DNA from: an uncultured Bacteroidales bacterium
GTDB lineage: Bacteria; Bacteroidota; Bacteroidia; Bacteroidales; Bacteroidaceae
NCBI GenBank assembly: GCA_902783615.1
Contig: CACZRQ010000218.1
Span: 1-5,302 of the forward strand
Length of the DNA stretch: 5,302 nt
Direction: 5' to 3'
The notes beneath the pieces were generated by a model. That model had not been told where the DNA came from. It saw nothing but the letters and a program-made list of their open reading frames with translations, and made no database searches. The translations under genes were made by a program, and so were the position numbers. Position 1 is the stretch's first letter. Each line of letters opens with the position of its first letter. This document shows, one piece after another, positions 1 through 5,302 of this stretch.

Positions 1-162
1 AGGAGAACACTTCCCTAAGCTCTCCCTCTTAGATAGAGGGAGTACCCCGTCAGGAGGAGAACACTTCCCTAAGCTCTCCCTCTTAGGAAGAGGGAGTACC
101 CCGTTAGGAGGAGAACACTTCCCTAAGCTCTCCCTCTTAGGTAGAGGGAGTACCCCGTCAGG
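1..162 (-). repeat. Three tandem 54-bp palindromic repeats, translated in frame
   Basis: Units lie at 1-54, 55-108 and 109-162 with no spacer. They differ at only a few positions: one A/G and one T/A change in the central loop and one C/T change near the end. Each contains an inverted repeat CTCCCTCT-5 nt-AGAGGGAG; in the middle unit the stem extends to 9 bp with a 3-nt loop. As 54 is divisible by three, the permease frame passes through, giving units of PDGVLPLPKRESLGKCSP, with N for D in the second and S for P at position 8 in the third unit read. The other two minus-strand frames contain stops. The array reaches the window edge, so the copy number is at least three. A partial match (GAGGGAGTA, 169-177) lies just outside the first translated unit. 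It is not a CRISPR array because there are no spacers. The element family is unknown to me. Confidence 0.95.
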
Positions 163-1656
163 GAGGAGGGAGTATGTTGTTTGACTATTCTTCTGGTAAA
201 CCAATTTATATAGCACAGGCAAAAGCATAATGCCAGTAAGATAAGACACCAATAACCCCACACTCACGGCAAAAGCCTGGTCGTAGAACAAAGCGCCAGC
301 TATGCCACTCATGAAAATCAGCGGAACAAAGACTGCTACTGTAGTGAGCGATGAGCTGAGCATAGGAGTAATCACCTCAGTAGTTCCTGACACACAAGCC
401 TCATCCAAATCACACCCCTTTTCCCTGTATTGCGAAATATTCTCTGTTACAATGATGCTACTGTCAATCATCATACCCAAGGCCAAAATCAAGCCAGAAA
501 GGGAGATGATATTCAGCGACATATTGAATAGGTAGAAGAACACAAAGCAGCAAATGATGCTCACCACCATACTGAGGCCAATGATCAGAGGCGACCTCAC
601 ATCGCCCAAGAAGAACACAGCTACGATGAAGATGAAGACAAAGCCCAACAACAGGTTCTGTTGCAGGTTGGAGATGGTATAGTCCAGCAACTCAGTTTGG
701 TTACGACTCACTTGGAAATCAATCCCTGGATAAGTGACCTTAAAAGTATCTATAGCCTTGTTCACTGCCTCTTTCATGTCATCCATATTCTCGTCGGCCT
801 GCTTGATAACAGCCAGTGTTACAGCACGCTTACCATTGACCTCACTCATACCCACAGCTTTCACAGGGGTAAGCTCCACCTCACAGAAATCGCCCATGCG
901 GAAGAAACGGCCAGCCTTGTTGAGCAGGATGTTCTTCACATCATCTGTTGTTCTTAGCAGCGTGTTGAAGCGGATGTTGTATTCATAATACCCATCTCTC
1001 ACCGTCATGCTTCCTGGGGTCACGTTATTCTGCGCCAAGGCATTTTCCAAATCACTGATGGACAGGCCCATCGATGCCATCTTGGCAACATCGGGTGTGA
1101 TCTGCAATTGCTGCTGCAACGTGCCTGTTACATCCACCATCGCCACCTCTGGCAACTGTTCTATTCTTCGCTTGATGATGTTTTCGGCAACCTCAGACAA
1201 TTCCAAGAACGATTGACGATTGTCAATCAATGTAAGATTCAAGTAGAACACAGGGATATCTGTCGCACTGGCCTTAATCACCTTCGGCCTATCCACATCC
1301 TTGGGCAGATAGTTCATCGAGGCATCAATCTTCTCATTCACCTCGATGAAAGCCAAATCGGTATTCGTGCCAAAATCGAAGCCCAAGCGGATGATGCCAC
1401 TGCCATCGCGAGTGCGGCATTCCAGTGTCTTCAACTTCGACACTTGCATCAGCTGTTGCCTCACTTGTCGCATCACTGTATTTTCCAGTTCGCGAGCTGA
1501 GGTGTTCTGTGCCGTCACTTGTACAGTTATCTCTGGTATGGCAATGTCTGGCAATAGCGATACAGGCAAGGTGAAATAGGTCACCAAGCCTATGATGCTG
1601 CATGCCGCGAATGCCATCAGCACCGCTATTGGTCTATTTATCAAGAACTTTACCAT
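1..1656 (-). CDS. RND-family efflux permease, N-terminal half (runs off left edge)
   Basis: Inner-membrane proton-driven pump of a tripartite efflux system (AcrB/HAE-type RND family); substrate cannot be told. Reading from ATG at 1656, 552 codons are open to the window edge without a stop; RND permeases usually have 1000-1050 residues, so about half is missing. Visible: start MVKFLINRPIAVLM with TM1 (about 9-29), the LPVSLLPDIAIPEITV segment (29-45), periplasmic porter region (about 40-330), then TM2-TM6 (about 334-352, 356-378, 385-404, 432-452, 458-486). The TM4 proton-relay motif reads GMMIDSSIIVTENI, so AcrB Asp407 is matched by D398 but Asp408 by S399; such single-Asp variants occur in RND pumps of this type. 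From residue 499 the frame enters an 18-residue tandem repeat. The start is fixed by the conserved N-terminus. It follows the fusion-protein gene by 24 bp, so the two are almost certainly co-transcribed. Family assignment is firm; whether the gene continues intact beyond the edge is unknown. Confidence 0.93.
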   Translation of the reverse strand, partial: MVKFLINRPIAVLMAFAACSIIGLVTYFTLPVSLLPDIAIPEITVQVTAQNTSARELENTVMRQVRQQLMQVSKLKTLECRTRDGSGIIRLGFDFGTNTDLAFIEVNEKIDASMNYLPKDVDRPKVIKASATDIPVFYLNLTLIDNRQSFLELSEVAENIIKRRIEQLPEVAMVDVTGTLQQQLQITPDVAKMASMGLSISDLENALAQNNVTPGSMTVRDGYYEYNIRFNTLLRTTDDVKNILLNKAGRFFRMGDFCEVELTPVKAVGMSEVNGKRAVTLAVIKQADENMDDMKEAVNKAIDTFKVTYPGIDFQVSRNQTELLDYTISNLQQNLLLGFVFIFIVAVFFLGDVRSPLIIGLSMVVSIICCFVFFYLFNMSLNIISLSGLILALGMMIDSSIIVTENISQYREKGCDLDEACVSGTTEVITPMLSSSLTTVAVFVPLIFMSGIAGALFYDQAFAVSVGLLVSYLTGIMLLPVLYKLVYQKNSQTTYSLLPDGVLPLPKRESLGKCSPPNGVLPLPKRESLGKCSPPDGVLPLSKRESLGKCSP

Positions 1657-1660
1657 TTAA

Positions 1661-1674
1661 TTGACGATTGACAA
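1661..1674. repeat. TTGACRA heptad pair in the fusion protein/permease spacer
   Basis: The 24-bp gap between the two efflux genes is largely made of two adjacent heptads, TTGACGA and TTGACAA. A 17-nt stretch here (1660-1676) matches 15 of 17 positions of 1212-1228 inside the permease gene, where the copy forms a 7-bp inverted repeat (GATTGAC-GATT-GTCAATC, 1211-1228). No ribosome binding site is visible in the gap, as is usual in Bacteroidetes. The significance of the short repeat is uncertain and it may be chance. Confidence 0.4.
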
Positions 1675-1680
1675 TTATAT

Positions 1681-2736
1681 CTATCTTTTCACTTTTGCTT
1701 CGTGCGCCAAGTTCACATTTCCTGTCACAATTATCTCATCTCCCTCTTTCAAGCCTTCCAAGATAGTATAGGTGTCGGCATTCTCCAAGCCAGTCTGCAC
1801 ATAGTTCCATATCGCCTGGTCACCCTGCAAGGTAAACACTACTTGTCTTCCTTGTCTCAACACCACTGCACTCTTGGGCACCACCAACTGACCTGGCATC
1901 TGCCGCCTCACACTCACCTTGATGTTCATGCCACTAAACAGCCTGTCGCTTCCCTTCACCTGAGCCTTCACCTGCACCATTCCATTGGCATCCACCATCG
2001 GATTAATCTCTGTCACAGTACCTCCGTGGATGGCTGACACATCAGCGTATGGGGCAATCACCACCTTATCGCCTCGATGCACCAAAGGTAACTCGTTTTC
2101 CAACACATTGAACGTAGCTTCCATGCCCTGCGAGCCAATGATGGTGCAAACAGCATCAGAGGGTGAAACCCTGTTGAAACGCTTCACCTCCAGATTGGCA
2201 ATCGTGCCAGCAAAAGGAGCTTTCAAGGTAGCATTGGCCTCATTGCTCAACGCCAATTCGTATGCTGCCTGACTTTGGCTATACCCACTGCGAGTCTTGG
2301 CTAACAGCATGATGTCGGCAGGAATCTCTGCCTCCGATTTGTTACCATAGCCCTGCCCTATCAACACATCCTGCAAGTCGAGCTTCGCCTGCTCGAAAGC
2401 ATTCTGGGCCTGCTCCACCGCATTGTGCAACTTGAACTTGTCGAGTTGGGCAATCACCTGTCCTTGCGCCACATGGTCGCCATTCTTCACCTCCACACTC
2501 TCCACAATGCCCTCCGTCTCGAAGTGTACATCCGTGAGCTGCATCGCCTCCACCTTTCCATTGCTCACCAGCTCATGCTCGAAAGCCTGTCGCTTCAAGG
2601 TGATGGTGGTCACCTCATTGGGCTCAGCCTGTGCCAAAGCACTCACCCCTTCCTTTGAGGTATCATCACTTTTATCCGCATTCGAGCAAGCCGCACAAAG
2701 GCTGGCCATCAGCCAAATCACCGTCTTTATCTTCAT
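1681..2736 (-). CDS. RND efflux periplasmic adaptor (membrane fusion protein), lipoprotein
   Basis: Periplasmic adaptor that links an RND permease to an outer-membrane channel (HlyD/AcrA-type membrane fusion family). The protein has 351 residues, somewhat shorter than AcrA. The signal peptide ends in a lipobox (LCAAC, lipidated C17), so it is a membrane-anchored lipoprotein. Domain order: first half of the lipoyl domain (about 77-98, GIVESVEVKNGDHVAQGQ), alpha-helical hairpin (about 100-165), second half of the lipoyl domain (about 168-183, containing LKAPFAGTIANL), beta-barrel (about 205-280) and a membrane-proximal domain (about 283-351, with LVVPKSAVV and GLKEGDEIIVTG). The hairpin is short, as in many Bacteroidetes adaptors. 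The ATG at 2736 starts the only sensible signal peptide; a two-codon ATG-GTA-TGA overlaps it out of frame and is probably accidental. The permease gene follows after 24 bp; the promoter at 2875-2909 probably drives both. Specificity cannot be inferred, and no outer-membrane factor gene is nearby. Confidence 0.95.
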   Translation of the reverse strand: MKIKTVIWLMASLCAACSNADKSDDTSKEGVSALAQAEPNEVTTITLKRQAFEHELVSNGKVEAMQLTDVHFETEGIVESVEVKNGDHVAQGQVIAQLDKFKLHNAVEQAQNAFEQAKLDLQDVLIGQGYGNKSEAEIPADIMLLAKTRSGYSQSQAAYELALSNEANATLKAPFAGTIANLEVKRFNRVSPSDAVCTIIGSQGMEATFNVLENELPLVHRGDKVVIAPYADVSAIHGGTVTEINPMVDANGMVQVKAQVKGSDRLFSGMNIKVSVRRQMPGQLVVPKSAVVLRQGRQVVFTLQGDQAIWNYVQTGLENADTYTILEGLKEGDEIIVTGNVNLAHEAKVKR

Positions 2737-2767
2737 ACCATCCTATGCTATTTATCATTTACTTAGC

Positions 2768-2785
2768 AAGGGGATCCACCCCCTT
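2768..2785 (-). promoter_or_regulatory. Small stem-loop in the 5' leader of the efflux operon
   Basis: A perfect 6-bp inverted repeat AAGGGG-ATCCAC-CCCCTT lies 31 bp before the adaptor start codon. It is not followed by a T-run on the minus strand, so it is not an intrinsic terminator. If the promoter at 2875-2909 is used, the hairpin sits in an untranslated leader of about 130 nt and could affect translation or mRNA stability. That role is inference. Confidence 0.4.
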
Positions 2786-2874
2786 ATCCACTTCAGTTAC
2801 AAAATTGATGTTATTAATTGGCAAATCATATAATCAAAATATAATTTGTTCCCTCTGCGTCAGTTTTTTGTCCA

Positions 2875-2909
2875 CAAAGCTACTTGCTTCCCATCTATAT
2901 GCCAACAAA
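2875..2909 (-). promoter_or_regulatory. Candidate Bacteroidetes promoter for the efflux operon
   Basis: On the minus strand, TAGCTTTG (2875-2882) is an exact match to the Bacteroides -7 consensus TAnnTTTG. Upstream is TTTG (2906-2909), 23 bp away, or TTGG (2902-2905) at a more usual 19 bp. The predicted start of transcription is near 2868, giving a leader of about 130 nt before the adaptor gene. Of the near matches in this A+T-rich gap it is the only exact -7 element I found. No clear intrinsic terminator for the upstream propeller unit lies between 3017 and this site, so some read-through is possible. Confidence 0.45.
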
Positions 2910-2983
2910 AAGAATTCACAAAAAATACACTTTTGCATGTTCACTCCACTTTCTTCCCTATTCTATCCCATCTCACCTTGCCT

Positions 2984-2998
2984 TTGCCATCCAGGCAA
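2984..2998. repeat. Short palindrome after the propeller gene, similar to one before it
   Basis: TTGCC-ATCCA-GGCAA, a perfect 5-bp inverted repeat, begins 19 bp past the stop codon of the propeller lipoprotein gene. A near-identical sequence, TTGCC-TGGCAT-GGCAA, lies at 4057-4072, 10 bp before that gene's start codon; read on the opposite strand it differs from this one by a single inserted base. There is no T-run after the hairpin on the minus strand, so it is a poor terminator candidate. Confidence 0.35.
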
Positions 2999-3017
2999 TC
3001 GGTGAATCTCCATCTCC

Positions 3018-4046
3018 TCATATCTCAATGTCTAAATCATATATTAATACTACAGGTTCTGGGAAATCGCTTTCAATATACATCTTCCTACTGTCCTCAT
3101 CCACCACTATATGACTTGACCGCCTGTCAAGCATAAACTTCTTAGTCATTTCTCCCGTCATTTTGTCAAAAACATGTACTTCCTTACCGCAAAAATCTGG
3201 AGTCATTGCTGGTTCGCCAGAATAAATGGCATATACATATTTATTCCCTATAGATACTGAAGCATACCCCCTGTTTGACTTGTAAACAGGCACAGCACCT
3301 GCTTCTACATCATAATTCAGATCTTCAATCACATATTCCCATTGTTTTATCAGATCATTGCCTTTCATCTCATATAATGTTAGAAGGGAAGCTGCAGTTA
3401 CGCAATCAGCCATGTAATGCCTATCTTCAGAAAAATATTGCCTCCCGTAGTTAGCCATAAAGTGAACTTCTTCAGGATAAGAAGATTTTGGTTTTTTACG
3501 GTATTCTCCAGTAAATTTAAGCAATTCTAAGGAATCGTTGAGTAGTGCGAACTTACCATCCCTAAACCTCCCCGATGCTATGTAACCATTGTTGGTTTTA
3601 CTCAGGCCATACATTCTCAGTCCAGTATCAGAAACATACATCACATTGATTGGCATGACCTCTTCCTTGGCTGAAAGCACCTCACTAAAATCATAGGTTG
3701 CTATCTTATTCCCAAAATCATATAATGACAACCTGACAGCATCATCAGCATTATAAATACTGATACTATTCAAGCTGGAAAATTCTCCTGGTCCTTGCCC
3801 CATCGGCGCAAAAGAAAACAAAAACTCCCCTGTATTAATGTCATATATTTGAATGAAGTTATCAATGGCTTTGCGGTCTATCACAAACAGTTTATTCTTA
3901 TAGCCGTATATCGCCCTCGGCTCTCCCAATTCCAACTCTATAGAATCTGTAGCTGCAATATGCAACCCATCTCTTCCAGCTTTATTGCTTTCGCAAGATG
4001 TCAATGTCGCAGCTATAAAGCAACATATAAATACATAATACTTCAT
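3018..4046 (-). CDS. BF3164-type lipoprotein with 6-bladed beta-propeller (TolB-like)
   Basis: Predicted lipoprotein of 342 residues, function unknown. The N-terminus MKYYVFICCFIAATLTSC is a classic lipoprotein signal with C18 as the lipidated residue. The rest is a repetitive beta-strand pattern typical of the TolB-like 6-bladed propeller proteins abundant in Bacteroidetes (BF3164 family): an early blade with QIYDINTGEFLFSF, then the hallmark GQGPGEF at 83-89, late blades with YVYAIYSG (270-277) and HVFDKMTGEM (291-300), and a closing strand at the C-terminus. An open frame extends upstream to a GTG at 4100, but those 18 residues would hide the signal peptide and overlap the preceding gene, so ATG 4046 is chosen. 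It follows the NVEALA peptide gene by 50 bp containing a strong hairpin, and it resembles the propeller encoded at 4349-5302 in layout and motifs. No clear acidic surface-export signal follows C18. Such proteins may bind a ligand or partner; this is inference. Confidence 0.88.
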   Translation of the reverse strand: MKYYVFICCFIAATLTSCESNKAGRDGLHIAATDSIELELGEPRAIYGYKNKLFVIDRKAIDNFIQIYDINTGEFLFSFAPMGQGPGEFSSLNSISIYNADDAVRLSLYDFGNKIATYDFSEVLSAKEEVMPINVMYVSDTGLRMYGLSKTNNGYIASGRFRDGKFALLNDSLELLKFTGEYRKKPKSSYPEEVHFMANYGRQYFSEDRHYMADCVTAASLLTLYEMKGNDLIKQWEYVIEDLNYDVEAGAVPVYKSNRGYASVSIGNKYVYAIYSGEPAMTPDFCGKEVHVFDKMTGEMTKKFMLDRRSSHIVVDEDSRKMYIESDFPEPVVLIYDLDIEI

Positions 4047-4059
4047 AATCACAAAATTG

Positions 4060-4087
4060 CCTGGCATGGCAAAAAAACCATGCCAGG
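4060..4087 (-). promoter_or_regulatory. Strong stem-loop between the NVEALA and propeller genes
   Basis: Perfect 10-bp inverted repeat CCTGGCATGG-8 nt-CCATGCCAGG; on the coding strand the loop is TTTTTTTG. It fills most of the 50-bp gap, starting 9 bp after the NVEALA stop codon and ending 13 bp before the next start codon. The sequence downstream on the coding strand is CAATTTTGTG, only weakly T-rich, so it could be a leaky terminator, an mRNA-processing or 3'-end-protecting hairpin for the upstream peptide message, or a structure controlling translation of the lipoprotein. The hairpin is certain as sequence; its role is inferred. Confidence 0.65.
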
Positions 4088-4096
4088 ATGTTAATG

Positions 4097-4336
4097 TCAC
4101 ACTTCAGGATAGATGATGGGTGCCTTATCAGAATAATCATTTCTTGGCGTAGAGCAGACATATCCTTGTACAGGTAAGCAACCTACGACCGAGTTAATAT
4201 CATCTGCCAAAGCCTCCACATTGGCAGAAGTCAAATCTGCCACATTCACATCGCTCTTGTCAGAGCCAATCATACTGTAGCCAGCAGCAATCGCAATTGC
4301 TGACATGAGGGCTACGCTCATCATTACTTTCTTCAT
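4097..4336 (-). CDS. NVEALA-family small exported peptide
   Basis: A 79-residue protein matching the NVEALA family (a Bacteroidetes-restricted family of small proteins, Pfam NVEALA), with the name-giving motif exactly present at residues 39-44 within the stretch DLTSANVEALADD. The N-terminus has two lysines then a hydrophobic segment (about 5-24) that looks like a signal peptide or membrane anchor. After the motif comes a short tail with two cysteines (C53 and C61), eight residues apart, that could form a disulfide in the periplasm. The family's function is unknown. Start ATG 4336 lies 12 bp after the stop of the upstream propeller gene, with no Shine-Dalgarno sequence, so they are co-transcribed. 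NVEALA genes are known to occur next to BF3164-type propeller genes; here the peptide sits between two of them, suggesting a functional link. Confidence 0.88.
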   Translation of the reverse strand: MKKVMMSVALMSAIAIAAGYSMIGSDKSDVNVADLTSANVEALADDINSVVGCLPVQGYVCSTPRNDYSDKAPIIYPEV

Positions 4337-4348
4337 AACTATTTGTTT

Positions 4349-5302
4349 TTAAAGTTTATATTCAAATATACATGCTTCTGGGTCATAGCCTATACCATAA
4401 AGGATGCCACTTTCAGCATCAACATCGAACGAGACCAAATCTGTTTCAAGCTGGTAATGCTTGACAGGTTTCCCATCCCAGTCATACACCAGCACCTGGT
4501 TACCACGATAAGCATCGAAAATGCCATCATTCAGAACCCTACCAGAATATAGAGCAAAGATATAATCATTTGTACATGAAATTTCCAAAAAACCTAGTTT
4601 GCATTTGGTCGTTATCCCTATAACTACCTTATCAGAATAATCTTCCTTGAAAAATACAGGAGGGAAATACTCCAGCATCACCCTATTATTTAGTCCTTCT
4701 TCATCGCAACTATAAATAGCTAATGCACAACCGTCCATAAGGCTCACGACCAGTTTGCTCCCATCTGGTTTAAATTTCTGTGTGCCATTAAGGAACACTT
4801 CCACTTTGTCCAAATCACTCAAGTAATCAGTTTCTTTAAAATGGGGGAAATATGTACTATCCCTTAGCACATTGTCCACATAGTATCTCAACCACGAAGT
4901 GCCACCCCGTCCTTTCGCTGCCATTCTGTCGCCAAAGAAGGTTGGCCTTATAAGTGCTTCTACACCTATATCCTGAACGGGTTCTACACGCAAATCTAGA
5001 TTCGGTTCATCAACCAATATATAACGTTTTAGTCTATGCGTATCAAAAATCATTAATTTTGATTTTGAGACTTCCAACCGAGGAAAAAGCAACTCATCAG
5101 GCCCATCACCAATATTAACTCCATGCTTATAATACCCAGTTACGGGATTCAGCACTGTAAAAATATTGGTTTTGGCATCATCAAATAAATAATAACTACC
5201 ATTTGCCTTTTTAACCTCCCACGGCTTATACACCTCATATTCTTCCAAGTCAATCTTATTGCTTATCTTCAGGTTCTTAATTTTGATAGACTTAAAATGA
5301 TC
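4349..5302 (-). CDS. BF3164-type 6-bladed beta-propeller protein, 5' end missing
   Basis: The frame is open from the right window edge to a TAA at 4349-4351, giving 317 residues without a natural start; the signal peptide and lipobox expected for this family lie outside. A TTG at 5248 could be read as a start, but it is internal: the frame continues upstream with coding-like sequence (KIKNLKISNKIDLEEYEVYK). Propeller signatures: YYLFDDAKTNIFTVLNPVTG early (residues 38-57), GDGPDEL at 65-71 equivalent to the GQGPGEF of the 3018-4046 protein, FALYSG (249-254) equivalent to YAIYSG there, then VLVYDWDGKPVKHYQL and a closing strand. The two proteins therefore share the fold and the order of landmarks, but have diverged strongly, consistent with an old duplication. 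Probable lipoprotein of unknown function, first visible gene of the NVEALA unit. Confidence 0.85.
   Translation of the reverse strand, partial: DHFKSIKIKNLKISNKIDLEEYEVYKPWEVKKANGSYYLFDDAKTNIFTVLNPVTGYYKHGVNIGDGPDELLFPRLEVSKSKLMIFDTHRLKRYILVDEPNLDLRVEPVQDIGVEALIRPTFFGDRMAAKGRGGTSWLRYYVDNVLRDSTYFPHFKETDYLSDLDKVEVFLNGTQKFKPDGSKLVVSLMDGCALAIYSCDEEGLNNRVMLEYFPPVFFKEDYSDKVVIGITTKCKLGFLEISCTNDYIFALYSGRVLNDGIFDAYRGNQVLVYDWDGKPVKHYQLETDLVSFDVDAESGILYGIGYDPEACIFEYKL

Noticed and set aside
1..162. CRISPR-like repeat array
   Set aside because: The 54-bp units are directly contiguous, with no unique spacers, and are part of an open reading frame.
302..988. Plus-strand open frames over the permease region
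   Set aside because: They lie opposite a minus-strand gene with clear RND family motifs and show no recognisable domains; they are antisense shadows.
1334..1603. Minus-strand 89-residue frame inside the permease gene
   Set aside because: It is in a different frame from the RND permease, whose conserved N-terminal sequence covers the same bases; its product is low-complexity and His-rich with no family resemblance.
2739..2741. Two-codon upstream reading frame ATG-GTA-TGA overlapping the adaptor start
   Set aside because: A frame this short is expected by chance, and nothing in the sequence supports a regulatory role.
2908..2938. A+T-rich CAAAA/TTTTG inverted repeat as terminator of the propeller unit
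   Set aside because: The stem is only about five A-T-rich pairs, too weak for an intrinsic terminator.
1985..3136. Plus-strand open frames over the adaptor gene and the 2737-3017 gap
   Set aside because: They are antisense to the adaptor and have no start signals, domains or plausible composition; the gap itself holds regulatory sequence only.
4047..4100. Upstream GTG start extending the propeller lipoprotein by 18 residues
   Set aside because: The extension would translate the hairpin, overlap the NVEALA stop codon and bury the lipoprotein signal peptide; ATG 4046 gives a perfect signal with lipobox.
5246..5248. TTG start for the right-hand propeller gene
   Set aside because: The frame stays open to the window edge with coding-like residues, and a start here would leave the protein without the export signal expected of the family.

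Overview
The window looks like chromosomal DNA from a member of the Bacteroidales (Bacteroides, Phocaeicola or Prevotella-like). The evidence is a small peptide with the NVEALA motif, two 6-bladed beta-propeller proteins of the type called BF3164-family lipoproteins, lipoprotein-type membrane fusion proteins, gene starts without Shine-Dalgarno sequences, and a TAnnTTTG-type promoter hexamer. Every gene I can support is on the minus strand, so the window is best read from its right end to its left end. No RNA gene, CRISPR array, insertion sequence or integrase is visible.

Right half (about 3018-5302), more A+T-rich: a compact three-gene unit. A propeller protein whose N-terminus is cut off by the window edge (4349-5302) is followed after 12 bp by a 79-residue NVEALA peptide (4097-4336), and after 50 bp more by a second, related propeller lipoprotein (3018-4046). 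The 50-bp gap holds a perfect 10-bp stem-loop with a T-rich loop (4060-4087), which may set the relative output of the peptide and the lipoprotein. The function of this peptide/propeller combination is not known to me.

Middle (2737-3017): a 281-bp A+T-rich intergenic stretch with a plausible Bacteroidetes promoter (2875-2909) and a small 5'-leader hairpin (2768-2785). It separates the propeller unit from the efflux unit; I see no convincing intrinsic terminator in it.

Left half (1-2736), more G+C-rich: a two-gene tripartite-efflux unit. A lipoprotein membrane fusion protein (1681-2736) is followed after 24 bp by the N-terminal half of an RND inner-membrane permease (1-1656, open to the window edge). 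The matching outer-membrane factor and any regulator are not in the window.

The most striking feature is at the extreme left. Three contiguous, almost identical 54-bp repeat units (1-162), each with an internal palindrome, are translated in frame inside the permease as 18-residue repeats. They begin at residue 499, directly after transmembrane helix 6, where the RND fold has its central cytoplasmic linker. Only one of three reading frames through the repeat on this strand is free of stops, and it is the one used. This looks like a palindromic repeat element tolerated in, or domesticated by, an efflux pump gene.
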